A stretch of DNA of 62,456 nucleotides from NCBI GenBank assembly GCA_047605615.1, contig JASGFI010000003.1, positions 1 to 62,456 on the forward strand, written 5' to 3'. A model generated the notes under the pieces. It was not told the origin of the DNA. It did no database searches and worked only from the letters and a program-made list of their open reading frames with translations. Of this stretch, positions 44,672 to 54,087 are shown piece by piece. This stretch comes from Taibaiella sp047605615 (GTDB lineage Bacteria; Bacteroidota; Bacteroidia; Chitinophagales; Chitinophagaceae). Made by a program: the position numbers and the translations under genes. Each line of letters starts with the position of its first letter. Within the stretch, counting starts at the first letter, position 1.

Positions 44672-45739
44672 ATGAAACGATTATTGACGATATTGTTATT
44701 TCTATTGGGGTTCATGGGCTTTGGGCTGGTCATCTCCGGCCAGCAAGCACAGCTACGCGTAACCCCTTACACGATACCACTGCCCGAATTTGTGGCCGAT
44801 TATTTCGATAAAATGCCCACGGATACCGCCAACCCGCTAACCAAGGAAGGCATAGCATTGGGGCGGCGTTTGTTTTACGATAAAAAGCTGAGTGCCGACA
44901 ATACCATCAGTTGCGCTTCCTGCCACCAACAGCAATTTGCCTTTGCCGACAATAAAAAATTCAGCCTTGGCGTGGGCGGCAGCCCGGGCATCATCAATGC
45001 CATGCCTTTGTTCAACCTGGGTTGGGGGCGGGCCTTCTTTTGGGACGGGCGCGCGGCAAACCTGCCCGAACAAGCCACCGACCCCATCATCAACAAAATA
45101 GAAATGGCCGGCAACTGGGCCGACGTGTTGCGGAAACTACAAAATGATGTTGATTACAACCGGGAATTTAAAAGGGTATTCGGCAAGGAAAAAATTACGC
45201 CCGACATGGTGATGAAGGCCTTGGCCCAGTTTGAATTGACTTTGGTGAGCTTCGATACCCGTTTCGACAAATATTATTTCGAGGGGCAGGCCGATGCCCT
45301 CACGCCTCAGGAAGAACGCGGATTGGACATTTTCTTCGGCTACGGTAGCTGCAACCATTGCCACAGCGACGTACTCCTCACCGACAATTATTTCAGGAAC
45401 AACGGATTGGATTCCGTACCCATACCCGGCCTGTACAACACTACCGGGAAAGCCACCGACAGGGGCAGGGTAAAGGTGCCTTCGCTGCGCAACATAGCGT
45501 TGACCGCACCTTACATGCACGACGGCAGGTTTAACACCTTGGAACAGGTGTTGGCGTTCTACAGTCGTGGCATACACCCCAAAAGCGAAAACATAGACGA
45601 ACACATAACGCCCCTTGGCCGCGGCCTGCAACTAACGCCCGAACAACAGGCCGACGTGGTAGCTTTCCTAAAAACCTTGACCGATACTTCGTTCATAAAA
45701 AACAAGGATTTGGGCAGTCCGTTTAAAGGGGAAAGGTGA
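44672..45739 (+). CDS. Di-haem cytochrome c peroxidase
   Basis: This periplasmic enzyme reduces hydrogen peroxide with electrons from cytochrome c. The 355 residues contain two haem-binding motifs: CASCH at 81-85 and CNHCH at 227-231. Family stretches include GRRLFYDKKLSADNTISCASCH, FWDGRA and KVPSLRNIALTAPYMHDG. A membrane-leading N-terminus (MKRLLTILLFLLGFMG) serves as signal. The start at 44672 is the ATG after GTG. The stop overlaps an 11-bp terminator stem. It follows the thioredoxin-like gene by 10 bp. Confidence 0.92.
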   Translation: MKRLLTILLFLLGFMGFGLVISGQQAQLRVTPYTIPLPEFVADYFDKMPTDTANPLTKEGIALGRRLFYDKKLSADNTISCASCHQQQFAFADNKKFSLGVGGSPGIINAMPLFNLGWGRAFFWDGRAANLPEQATDPIINKIEMAGNWADVLRKLQNDVDYNREFKRVFGKEKITPDMVMKALAQFELTLVSFDTRFDKYYFEGQADALTPQEERGLDIFFGYGSCNHCHSDVLLTDNYFRNNGLDSVPIPGLYNTTGKATDRGRVKVPSLRNIALTAPYMHDGRFNTLEQVLAFYSRGIHPKSENIDEHITPLGRGLQLTPEQQADVVAFLKTLTDTSFIKNKDLGSPFKGER

Positions 45740-45771
45740 GGATGACACAAACGCCACCTTTCCCCGCTTTT
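45728..45771 (+). terminator. Intrinsic terminator overlapping the peroxidase stop codon
   Basis: GGGGAAAGGTG (45728-45738) pairs with CACCTTTCCCC (45755-45765) and a T-rich stretch follows; the stop codon lies in the first arm. Confidence 0.8.
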
Positions 45772-45810
45772 TCCCTTTGCCTAAAATATATGGAGCGATA
45801 ATTTTACGCT

Positions 45811-47331
45811 CTAAATATCTTTTGAGGGGTCTTTTGAAACGTGGTAATCGCCGTTATTCAGCTTGCTGTGTTTGCGGCTGTATCCGAAATAGATAACAAA
45901 ACCAACTGCCAACCAACCAATCAACCTTACCCAATTCAACCAACCCAATCCGAAAATCATGGCGGCGCAAACTATTATCCCCAAAATGGGCAATAATGGC
46001 ACTAAGGGTGTTTTGAATTTTCTTGGCAAACCGGGTTCGGTTTTCCTGAGTATTATCACCGCGGCGCAAACTAAAATAAACGCAAAAAGCGTTCCGATGC
46101 TTGTCATGTCTCCCACTACGTCGCCGGGCACAAAACCTGCAAACAATCCTACAATAATCAGGATAAACAGATTTGCCTTGTAGGGTGTTTTGAAGCGCGG
46201 GTGCAATTTGCTGAACACCTTGGGCAGCAGCCCGTCGTTGCCCATGCTGTAAAACACTCGGCTTTGCCCCAGCAGCATCACCAATATTACGGACGAAAAT
46301 CCTGCAAGAATGGCTACCGTTACCAACAAACTCAACCATTTGTAACCCGGCATATATTCGTTGATAGCCGCCACTACCGAGGCTTCGCCGCCTTTGGTCC
46401 TGAAAAATCCCACATCTGCCAAGCCGGTAAGCACGTGTGCAAACAAAATGTACAATACGGTGCAAATAGCCAATGAACCCAGTATCCCGATGGGCATTGC
46501 CGTTTTAGGATTCTTCGTTTCTTGCGCTGCCGTGCTTACTGCGTCAAAGCCGATAAAGGCAAAAAACACCGTGCCGGCTGCCCCCAAAATGCCCATTAAT
46601 CCTCCAAAATGATGGCTCACTCCTGCGTTATCTACGTACTCGCCTGCCGGCGGAATGTAGGGCGTGTGATTGGCAGGATTTATAAATTGCCAACCCAACA
46701 AAATGATGAGAATAACGATGCTTACTTTTACGATAACAATTAGTCCGTTTACAAATGCCGATTCTTTTGTCCCTTTTATCAACAATAAACTTAGCAAGGC
46801 TACAATTCCCAATGCAGGAAAATTTATGATTCCGTGATGCACCAAACCGGAGGCGTCGGGCAAGGAACTTTGGAACGGCGAATGGCACCATTCATACGGG
46901 ACGGGTTTTTCATGAAATACATCTACCAATAATTTGTTGAGGTATTCGCTCCAAGCAATACCTACCGTAGCCGCGCCCACTGCATATTCCAACACCAAAT
47001 CCCAACCGATAATCCATGCAAGCAACTCGCCCATTGTGGCATAAGTATAGGTATAGGCACTGCCTGAAATCGGGATGGACGACGACAGCTCGGCATAACA
47101 CAAACCCGCCAATGCACAACCAACAGCGGCAATGACAAACCCGATAGTAACCGCCGGCCCTGCATTTTGTGCCGCCGCCGCCGCCGTTCTAACGAATAAA
47201 CCTGCTCCGATAATTGCTCCGATACCCAAAGCTACCAATGCTCCGGCTGTCAAGGTTTTTTTCATTCCTTTTTCGGAGTTGGATGCTTCGGCCAATAAAA
47301 TGTCTAACGGCTTGCGTGTAAATAGACCCAT
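45811..47331 (-). CDS. APC-family amino-acid permease
   Basis: The 506 residues span about twelve or more membrane segments. Markers of the cationic amino-acid transporter branch are GALVALGIGAIIGAGLFV near the start, AELSSSIPISGSAYTYTY, IIGWDLVLEYAVGAATVGIAWSEY, GFDAVSTAAQE and VFYSMGNDGLLP. It probably imports amino acids by ion or proton coupling; the substrate is unknown. It stands alone on the minus strand, and its base composition is slightly more AT-rich than neighbours. Confidence 0.92.
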   Translation of the reverse strand: MGLFTRKPLDILLAEASNSEKGMKKTLTAGALVALGIGAIIGAGLFVRTAAAAAQNAGPAVTIGFVIAAVGCALAGLCYAELSSSIPISGSAYTYTYATMGELLAWIIGWDLVLEYAVGAATVGIAWSEYLNKLLVDVFHEKPVPYEWCHSPFQSSLPDASGLVHHGIINFPALGIVALLSLLLIKGTKESAFVNGLIVIVKVSIVILIILLGWQFINPANHTPYIPPAGEYVDNAGVSHHFGGLMGILGAAGTVFFAFIGFDAVSTAAQETKNPKTAMPIGILGSLAICTVLYILFAHVLTGLADVGFFRTKGGEASVVAAINEYMPGYKWLSLLVTVAILAGFSSVILVMLLGQSRVFYSMGNDGLLPKVFSKLHPRFKTPYKANLFILIIVGLFAGFVPGDVVGDMTSIGTLFAFILVCAAVIILRKTEPGLPRKFKTPLVPLLPILGIIVCAAMIFGLGWLNWVRLIGWLAVGFVIYFGYSRKHSKLNNGDYHVSKDPSKDI

Positions 47332-47690
47332 TAGTTCTGTATTTTGATTTATGTGGAGCCAAACCTAATTAAAAAAATCAAACTTGCAACTATCGCGGTC
47401 AATTTTATTGCTGATTTTTGCAATTCGACAGGTGGCTGTTGGGCTTCCATAAACCCAAGTATCCTATGCAACACATCGACCCAATTGTTTTTGGTATGTA
47501 TGGATTACACAACCCGCACAGCGTATGATTTATAATTGGCGCAAATTGCGTGACCAATGTTAAGGCAACAGCAATTTTGCACAAATACTTCCACCGACGG
47601 CAAACCTCTACAAACAAAAGGCCGTCTATTTGTTTGTATTTCTAAGAACAAATGTTATTTTTAGCCCGTCTTTAATATCGTCAATATACT
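47332..47690. other. Divergent intergenic region, permease to lectin gene
   Basis: The 359 bp are AT-rich with no ORF. A stretch at 47617-47635 (AAAGGCCGTCTATTTGTTT) is 18/19 identical to 31467-31485 and probably includes a -7-like element for the lectin gene starting at 47691. Confidence 0.55.
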
Positions 47691-50159
47691 ATGAGACTAA
47701 TTTTATTGTCTATTGCTATACTTACTGCTTTTGCCAATCGTGTATATGCGCAGTCTTTCAGCTACCAACTTACCGGCAGCCCCATGGTGACCACCGGGTG
47801 GACTTTTGGAGGCTCTACCGGCAGCGGTTTTGTCAATACCGATGAATTTGTGTTGACACAGGCCTCAACGACCCAATCGGGCTACATATACTACACAACC
47901 CCCCAAAACCTTACCGCTTGTTCCCAATTTACCGCATATTTTGAGTTCAAGATATCCAACAGCAGTTCGCCCACTGCCGACGGCATCGCTTTTTGGTATA
48001 TAACCAATCCGCCAACTACGTTTATTAATGGTTTGGGTCTAGGTATTCCTACCAACCCAAATGGATTGGTCATGTATATGGACACTTATGACAACAACGG
48101 CAATAGCGACAACCCTATTATAGGTTTAAGATATATAAACGGCACTACCAGTTATGCCGAGGCTTTGACCACGGGACAAACACAAATTGGCAATCAGGCC
48201 ACCAGCCAATCGACCATAACCAACGGCAGTTGGCATACTTGTTTGTTGACCTACTACTATGGCAGTTTTTCCATATCCATAGATGGCAATACGCCGATTG
48301 TCACGGCTACCAATTACCCATTGACCATTACTTCCGGTTATTTTGGTTTCTCGGCCAGCACGGGTGCTTCTTATTCCCGGCAGTCTATCCGAAATGTACA
48401 AATCGACGGGGCTCCCGAACCTCCACCCCCGGTTGGGACGGACGTTACCTATTGCCAGGGAGCCACGGCCGTACCCCTTACCCAAGTTTCGGCAGCACCC
48501 GATTCCACCATACGCTGGTACACTACCCCCACCGGCGGGGTGGGCAGCGTGACCGCCCCCACGCCTTCTACTGCGGTAGCCGGTATTGTTAATTATTATG
48601 TATCTGCCGTTGTACCGGATTGTAATTTAGAAAGTTTGCGCGATACCGTTACGGTGACCATTAACGCCAAACCCGCAACCCCAACGGTGATAGTACCCAA
48701 CTATTGCAGCGACCAGGTGTCCTATCCCTTCGTGGTTTCGGGCGGCACCAATTTACTTTGGTACACCGATTCGGTGGGCGGAACGGGCGACCCCGTGGCT
48801 CCGGTGGTGAGCACCTTGGTGGCCGATACTTTCAACTGGTGGGTGACGGTTACTTCTTCGGCAGGGTGCGAAAGCGACCGGAAACATGTGGTGGCGGTGG
48901 TACACCCCACGCCCGTGGTTGACTTCGACTACGGTTTGGGTTATGCCTGTGGCGTAGATACCGTCAAGTTCACGAATAATGAGGAAACAAACACCTATTA
49001 CACCTGGGATTATGGCGATGGGAATTATGGCTATGGGGCCAATCCATACCACATCTACTCCGGCCAAGGCACTTTCGATGTAGTGTTGAAAGCGCAAACC
49101 GATTATTGCCAAGATAGCCTGATGAAAGCCATTACCATTTATAACCCCTTGGATGCAGCCTTTACCGTGTCTGCCGATACCGTTTGTAATGGAACAGCAG
49201 TTACATTCACCAATACTACTTCCGCCAACGTAATCAACGGCACATCGCCCACTTATTTTTGGAATTTTGCGGACGGCAATTATGCCCAAACCTTTGATGC
49301 CACGCACCAATTCAATGTACCGGGCGTTTACAATGTAATGATGATAGTGACCAATGCGGTTCCTTGTTCCGATACGGCATGGAAAGCCATTTACGTAGAT
49401 TCCATACCCGAAATGTTCCTGAACATCTTGGACACCTCGGTATGTGTGGGGCATAAAATAGACGCAAGCGCTACGGGCATCACCAATGGCTTGTCCAATT
49501 TGATTTGGAATTTTGGCGACAGCAACGATTCGCTCTACAACGTAAACCCCACTACCCATGCCTACGATGATGCCGGTGTATATAGCGTATCGTTGTTGGC
49601 CGATTACAGGGCCTGCGCCGACATCCCATTGACACGGCAGGTAACTATTAAGGCCCTGCCACATATAGATTTGGGGCCGGATACCTCTGTTTGCATCGAT
49701 GGTGCGCCGTTGCTGCTTAAAGATGAAATAAACGCCGCCAATGCCTCGGCCACTTGGTTGTGGAGCACGGGCGACACCACCAGCTACACCTACGTGAAGC
49801 ACGATGGCCCGGTAACGGGAACCGTTACCATTGACCAATGTTCCACTTCGGATGTGGTGGAGGTCAAAAAGAACTGCTACATAGATATACCCAATTCGTT
49901 TACCCCCACTGGCGACGGAAACAACGACTATTTCTTCCCCAGGCAATTATTGTCGGGCGGCGTAGCCGGTTTCAGCATGATGATTTTCGACAGATGGGGC
50001 CAGAAAATTTTTGAAACTACCAATGCCGTTGGCCGAGGATGGGATGGCAAGTTCAATGGGAAAGACCAACCGACCGGGGTATATGTTTATCTCATAAACG
50101 TAGTATTTTCCACTGGCCGCCAGGAACAATATACCGGAAACGTTACCCTGCTTCGGTAA
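47691..50159 (+). CDS. Secreted lectin/PKD protein with type B (CHU_C) sorting domain
   Basis: The 822 residues start with a signal peptide (MRLILLSIAILTAFANRVYAQ). An L-type (legume-like) lectin domain covers about residues 22-240 (ADGIAFWYITNPP, GNSDNPIIGLRYING, YFGFSASTGASYSRQ). Two Ig-like CHU-type modules follow (CQGATAVPL...IRWYTTPTGG; CSDQVSYPF...LLWYTDSVGG), then about three PKD domains (YTWDYGDGNYGY, YFWNFADGNY, NLIWNFGDSND). The last 95 residues are the gliding-motility-associated C-terminal domain (IPNSFTPTGDGNNDYF ... RWGQKIFET ... YTGNVTLLR), a type B T9SS signal. It is probably a carbohydrate-binding surface protein. Confidence 0.9.
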   Translation: MRLILLSIAILTAFANRVYAQSFSYQLTGSPMVTTGWTFGGSTGSGFVNTDEFVLTQASTTQSGYIYYTTPQNLTACSQFTAYFEFKISNSSSPTADGIAFWYITNPPTTFINGLGLGIPTNPNGLVMYMDTYDNNGNSDNPIIGLRYINGTTSYAEALTTGQTQIGNQATSQSTITNGSWHTCLLTYYYGSFSISIDGNTPIVTATNYPLTITSGYFGFSASTGASYSRQSIRNVQIDGAPEPPPPVGTDVTYCQGATAVPLTQVSAAPDSTIRWYTTPTGGVGSVTAPTPSTAVAGIVNYYVSAVVPDCNLESLRDTVTVTINAKPATPTVIVPNYCSDQVSYPFVVSGGTNLLWYTDSVGGTGDPVAPVVSTLVADTFNWWVTVTSSAGCESDRKHVVAVVHPTPVVDFDYGLGYACGVDTVKFTNNEETNTYYTWDYGDGNYGYGANPYHIYSGQGTFDVVLKAQTDYCQDSLMKAITIYNPLDAAFTVSADTVCNGTAVTFTNTTSANVINGTSPTYFWNFADGNYAQTFDATHQFNVPGVYNVMMIVTNAVPCSDTAWKAIYVDSIPEMFLNILDTSVCVGHKIDASATGITNGLSNLIWNFGDSNDSLYNVNPTTHAYDDAGVYSVSLLADYRACADIPLTRQVTIKALPHIDLGPDTSVCIDGAPLLLKDEINAANASATWLWSTGDTTSYTYVKHDGPVTGTVTIDQCSTSDVVEVKKNCYIDIPNSFTPTGDGNNDYFFPRQLLSGGVAGFSMMIFDRWGQKIFETTNAVGRGWDGKFNGKDQPTGVYVYLINVVFSTGRQEQYTGNVTLLR

Positions 50160-50196
50160 AGGGGAAAAACCATTTGTCGGTAAAAATTTTTATTGG

Positions 50197-50230
50197 AAAC
50201 CGGTTGCCCCAAAAAGGCAACCGGTTTTTT
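50197..50230 (+). terminator. Intrinsic terminator after lectin gene
   Basis: AAACCGGTTGCC (50197-50208) and GGCAACCGGTTT (50216-50227) form a 12-bp stem with a 7-nt loop, then TTT. Confidence 0.85.
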
Positions 50231-50255
50231 CCTTACATTATTGCACCTTTGCACC

Positions 50256-51383
50256 ATGTGGCACATTGGATTGGACGCTAAAAGGGCTTTCAAAAATTTT
50301 ACGGGTTTGGGAAATTACAGCCGATCGCTGATAGAAAGCCTTGCCCGTTTTTTTCCCGAAAACAAATATTTGCTTTATACCCCAAAAGCAACGGTCAACG
50401 AGGCCACAAGGCCATTGCTGCAAGGCGGCAACATAGCAGCGAAAGTACCCACAGTTACCTTATGGGGCACTATATGGCGCACGTTTTTGACCGGGCAACT
50501 TAAAAAAGACGGCATTGCGCTGTACCACGGCCTGAGCCACGAATTGCCCTTGGGCATAGAAAAATCGGGGATAAAATCCGTAGTGACCATTCACGATTTG
50601 ATTTTCATCAGGTACCCGCATTATTACCCATTGTTGGATAGAATTATTTACCAAAAAAAATGCCTGTCGGCTTGCAGAAGGGCGGACGCGATAATAGCCA
50701 TAAGCCAGCAAACCAAGCGCGATATTGTTGCTTATCTCGACATTCCCGAAGATAAAATAAAGGTGGTTTACCAAACCTGCCATCCCGTTTTTGAACGGAA
50801 AGCCAACCCGGAGGCGTTGGAAGCCGTGCGTGAGAAATACCGTTTGCCGGGGAAATACATATTGAACGTGGGCACCATCGAGGAGCGCAAAAACATATTG
50901 ACCTTGGTAAAGACATTGCCCTTGCTACCTGCCGACGTAGCCATAGTGGCGGTTGGCAAACGTACCCGACATGCCACAACGATAGAAGAATGGCTGGCGA
51001 AAAATTCCTTGCAGGACAGGGTAATGTTCCTGCACGATGTACCTTTTCAAGACCTTCCCGCCATATACCAAAATGCCGCTGTTTTCGCTTATCCCAGCGA
51101 ATTTGAGGGTTTTGGCATCCCGGTAATAGAGGCGTTGAAATCGGGGGTGCCGGTAGTGGCGGCCAGTGGTTCTTGTTTGGAAGAGGCCGGCGGCCACGCA
51201 ACGGTTTACGCCGCCCACCACGATGTAGCGGCATGGGCCAGGGCAATAAATTCCATATTGGCCAACGCACAGCAGCAGGAGTCGATGAAAGAAGAAGGGC
51301 TACGTTATGCGGCCAAATTTTCGGAAGAAAACCACGCAAGGGAAACAATGCAGGTTTACACCGATTTATTGAGCCAAAGTTAA
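50256..51383 (+). CDS. Glycosyltransferase family 4
   Basis: This GT-B fold enzyme has 375 residues. The N-terminal half has LDAKRAFKNFTGLGNYSR and YHGLSHELPL...VVTIHDLIFIRYP. The C-terminal half has YILNVGTIEERKNI and the donor-binding FAYPSEFEGFGIPVIEALKSGVPVVAA (E-x7-E motif). It probably adds mannose or another sugar to a lipopolysaccharide or capsule, but the acceptor is unknown. The start (MWHIGLDAKRA) was chosen because an upstream frame runs into the terminator; a CACCTTTG box ends 4 nt before it. Its 3' end overlaps the minus-strand methyltransferase by 18 bp. Confidence 0.9.
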   Translation: MWHIGLDAKRAFKNFTGLGNYSRSLIESLARFFPENKYLLYTPKATVNEATRPLLQGGNIAAKVPTVTLWGTIWRTFLTGQLKKDGIALYHGLSHELPLGIEKSGIKSVVTIHDLIFIRYPHYYPLLDRIIYQKKCLSACRRADAIIAISQQTKRDIVAYLDIPEDKIKVVYQTCHPVFERKANPEALEAVREKYRLPGKYILNVGTIEERKNILTLVKTLPLLPADVAIVAVGKRTRHATTIEEWLAKNSLQDRVMFLHDVPFQDLPAIYQNAAVFAYPSEFEGFGIPVIEALKSGVPVVAASGSCLEEAGGHATVYAAHHDVAAWARAINSILANAQQQESMKEEGLRYAAKFSEENHARETMQVYTDLLSQS

Positions 51384-52058
51384 CCTTGCGAGGTATTGGT
51401 CGTCTTCGTCTTCCGATAAAATTTCCGTGTGCCAGCCCTCGTCCCTTGCTACCAATCCAAGCGTATTGCGGTCAATGTAAAGCCAATTGAACCACGGCGT
51501 TGTTTCACCTTTGTATTGGTACTTGCTGGCAAATTGGCCATAATATTCCGTAGTTGCGGGTATTTCGCCGTCGAACATATATGCTACGTCGCAGGAGTCG
51601 AACAAAATTTGGCCATCGGGTTGCAGCATTGTGTGGGCGTGTTGCAAAAACAAACGGAAACCATCTATGGAGCCGCACAAGCCAATACCGTTCATCAATA
51701 AAAGCAGCGTATCATATTTTGCGCCGCCATGTTGAAAAAAATCGGCGCACACCACCTTTTCCACGCCACGGTGGCGCATCACTTCGCAGGCCAATGGCGA
51801 TATTTCCAATGCCGACACCTCTTTGCCCTTTTCTTGCAAGGCAAGCGCATGGCTGCCTGCACCCGCGCCAATGTCCAATATTTTTCCGTTGCACAAGGAT
51901 AGGGCCGTTTGCTCCAGCAAGGGCATATTTTCGTTATTCCTAAAATAGGTCAGAACGGGCATCTCCACTTTGGGGCCGTAAGCATCCAGCACCCATAGTT
52001 TGCTTTTGTCTTTATGGAAATAATGGTTGTAAATGGCTTGGCCGGGCAGGTCGGGCAT
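51366..52058 (-). CDS. Class I SAM-dependent methyltransferase
   Basis: The 230 residues have the Rossmann SAM motif LDIGAGAGSHALAL (61-74), then VSALEISPLACEVM and YDTLLLLMNGIGLCGSIDGFRLFLQHA (motif post I/IV). The substrate is unknown. The chosen start (ATG 52058, MPDLPGQAIYNHYFH) is preferred because an earlier ATG (52121) lies inside the ribosomal-operon terminator hairpin. The gene is convergent and overlaps the glycosyltransferase by 18 bp. Confidence 0.85.
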   Translation of the reverse strand: MPDLPGQAIYNHYFHKDKSKLWVLDAYGPKVEMPVLTYFRNNENMPLLEQTALSLCNGKILDIGAGAGSHALALQEKGKEVSALEISPLACEVMRHRGVEKVVCADFFQHGGAKYDTLLLLMNGIGLCGSIDGFRLFLQHAHTMLQPDGQILFDSCDVAYMFDGEIPATTEYYGQFASKYQYKGETTPWFNWLYIDRNTLGLVARDEGWHTEILSEDEDDQYLARLTLAQ

Positions 52059-52100
52059 TTTTTGGGGGAATTGATTGAGGGAATAAAGTTCGTGTACCAA

Positions 52101-52138
52101 AAAAGCGCGATAGAAATTCAATTTTCTATCGCGCTTTT
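52101..52138. terminator. Strong terminator at the end of the ribosomal operon
   Basis: A perfect 16-bp stem (AAAAGCGCGATAGAAA and its complement, 52101-52116 and 52123-52138), with a 6-nt loop and A/T ends, lies 21 nt past the rplQ stop. Confidence 0.85.
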
Positions 52139-52159
52139 ATCTTTTTGGGGCAAAAGGTC

Positions 52160-52891
52160 TTATTCCACCTCTTTTCCGCCTTTCAATTCGTCTTGCAAAG
52201 TTTGCAATTCGTCCCATTTGCCATCGGCGGCCAATTGGGCTTGTTGTGCCCAAGTACCCGGGTCGGCAAGGTTGAAGTTGCCTTCGGAGGCTTCCAATAT
52301 TGCTTTTACCTCATCGGCGGGTTTGACCGCAAGGTCGGCAAAAGTCACGATACCGGCCGCTACCAATGCCTCGGCTATCTTGGGGCCTATGCCTTCTATT
52401 TTGGCCAAATCGTCGGCAGTAACCACAGCAACGGTTTCTTCGGCTTTAGGGGCAGCGGCTTTTTTGGTACCGGCACCACGGCTGCGGCGGGTTTTCTTGG
52501 CTGCACCTGCTTTGGCCTCTTTGGTGTAAATTGTGTTGAAGTCAACCAATTCAATCATGGCCATTTCGGCAGCATCGCCCATACGGGGTTGCATTTTGAT
52601 GATGCGGGTATAGCCACCGGGGCGGCCGGCCACCTTGTCGCTGATAACGCCAAACAATTCCTTGATGGCTTCTTTGTCCTGCAACTTGGCAAATACCAAA
52701 CGACGGTTGTTTACGCTGTCGTTTTTGGATTTGGTAATCATGGGTTCCACATAAGTGCGCAACGATTTAGCTTTTGCCAAAGTAGTGAAAATACGTTTGT
52801 GCTCAATCAATTGGCAAGCAAGGTTGGACAACAATGCTTTGCGGTGTGCCGTAGTACGGCCTAAGTTGTTGATTTTGTCTCCGTGACGCAT
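52160..52891 (-). CDS. rplQ: 50S ribosomal protein L17 with C-terminal helix-hairpin-helix extension
   Basis: Residues 1-120 are L17 (MRHGDKINNLGRTTAHRKALLSNL; AGRPGGYTRIIK, GDAAEMAMIELVD). L17 normally stops near residue 120-130, but this protein goes on to 243. A Lys/Ala-rich linker (KAGAAKKTRRSRGAGTKKAAA) leads to a helix-hairpin-helix-type module (LAKIEGIGPKIAEALVAAGIVTFADLA) and an acidic tail. Such extensions are known in Bacteroidota L17. The operon order is normal, with the terminator directly after it. Confidence 0.96.
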   Translation of the reverse strand: MRHGDKINNLGRTTAHRKALLSNLACQLIEHKRIFTTLAKAKSLRTYVEPMITKSKNDSVNNRRLVFAKLQDKEAIKELFGVISDKVAGRPGGYTRIIKMQPRMGDAAEMAMIELVDFNTIYTKEAKAGAAKKTRRSRGAGTKKAAAPKAEETVAVVTADDLAKIEGIGPKIAEALVAAGIVTFADLAVKPADEVKAILEASEGNFNLADPGTWAQQAQLAADGKWDELQTLQDELKGGKEVE

Positions 52892-52980
52892 GACATTTGT
52901 ATTTTTTAAGGTTCCCGCACCGTGTCAAGGGCTACGGGAAACGGCCAAAACGGCCTTATGAATAAATAAAAAAAGAACAA

Positions 52981-53004
52981 GGTAGCCATTTTTCAACGGC
53001 TACC
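52981..53004 (-). terminator. Hairpin between rpoA and rplQ
   Basis: GGTAGCC and GGCTACC form a 7-bp stem with a 10-nt loop. On the minus strand it is followed by CTTGTTCTTTTTTTATT, so it can act as an intrinsic terminator or attenuator. Confidence 0.55.
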
Positions 53005-53018
53005 CTTTGGAAAAGTTA

Positions 53019-54014
53019 TCAATCTTCGCTCATCTTGACACGGCTGATGTCCATGCCGAAGTGAAGGCCGCGTTCTTGCAGCACTTGGTCTATCTCGGTA
53101 AGGGATTTTTGGCCGAAATTGCGGAATTTCATCAATTCTTCTTGGGTGTATTGCACCAATTCGCTCAATGAATTGATTTTGGCAGCTTTCAGGCAATTGA
53201 ACGCTCGTACGGAAAGTTCCAGATCTTCCAGCGGCGTATTCAATACCTTGCGCAGTTGCAGCATGCCTTCGTCCACGGTTTCTTCTTTTTCCTCGCGCTT
53301 CACGTCCAAGGCTATGTTCTCGTCCGTGATGATCATCAGGTGCTGAATCAATATGCGGCTCGCTTCTTTTACTGCCTCTTCGGGGTGAATGGTACCATCG
53401 GTTATCACTTCCATCACCAATTTTTCGTAGTCGGTACGTTGTTCCACGCGGGTATTTTCGATGGTGTACTTTACGTTTTTGATGGGCGTGTAAATGGAGT
53501 CTATGGCTATGAAGTTAACCGGTGCATCCTTTGGTTGGTTTTCTTCGGAAGGCACGTACCCGCGCCCCTTGCCTATGTGCAGCTCTACTTCTAAAATGGC
53601 TGCAGAGTCGAGGTTGCAGATGACCAATTCGGGGTTCATCACCTCGAAATTGGGGCTGGCATCGCCAATCATGGCAGCGGTAAATTGTTCTTTGCCCCTG
53701 ATTATCAAGTCCACCCTGTCGTGTTGCACTTCGCCTTCGCCACTGCGTTTCAGCCGTACTTGTTTCAAGTTGAGGATAATTTCGGTCACATCCTCAATTA
53801 CGCCCTTGATGGTGGCAAACTCATGGTCGGCACCGCTAATCCTGATACCGGTGATAGCGTAGCCTTCCAATGAGTTGAGCAATACCCTGCGCAATGCGTT
53901 GCCGATGGTTACGCCATAACCGGGTTCCAGCGGACGAAACTCGAATTGTGCTTCAAAGTCGGTTGCTTTTTGCAACACAATTTTATCCGGTTTCTGAAAA
54001 TTCAATATTGCCAT
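53019..54014 (-). CDS. rpoA: RNA polymerase alpha subunit
   Basis: The alpha subunit dimer assembles RNA polymerase. The 331 residues have the N-terminal domain (FEFRPLEPGYGVTIGNALRRVLL, SLEGYAITGIRI, IKGVIEDVTEIILNLK), and a C-terminal domain with two helix-hairpin-helix motifs (LELSVRAFNCLKAAKINSLSELV, TEIDQVLQERGLHFGMD). The length is normal. It lies between rpsD and rplQ, as usual in Bacteroidota. Confidence 0.98.
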   Translation of the reverse strand: MAILNFQKPDKIVLQKATDFEAQFEFRPLEPGYGVTIGNALRRVLLNSLEGYAITGIRISGADHEFATIKGVIEDVTEIILNLKQVRLKRSGEGEVQHDRVDLIIRGKEQFTAAMIGDASPNFEVMNPELVICNLDSAAILEVELHIGKGRGYVPSEENQPKDAPVNFIAIDSIYTPIKNVKYTIENTRVEQRTDYEKLVMEVITDGTIHPEEAVKEASRILIQHLMIITDENIALDVKREEKEETVDEGMLQLRKVLNTPLEDLELSVRAFNCLKAAKINSLSELVQYTQEELMKFRNFGQKSLTEIDQVLQERGLHFGMDISRVKMSED

Positions 54015-54087
54015 TTGGAAATTTGAAATTAAAAGTTAGAATTTTTTTATAAATGTAAATAAAACCCAAACCCCGCGGGGCAGGGCA

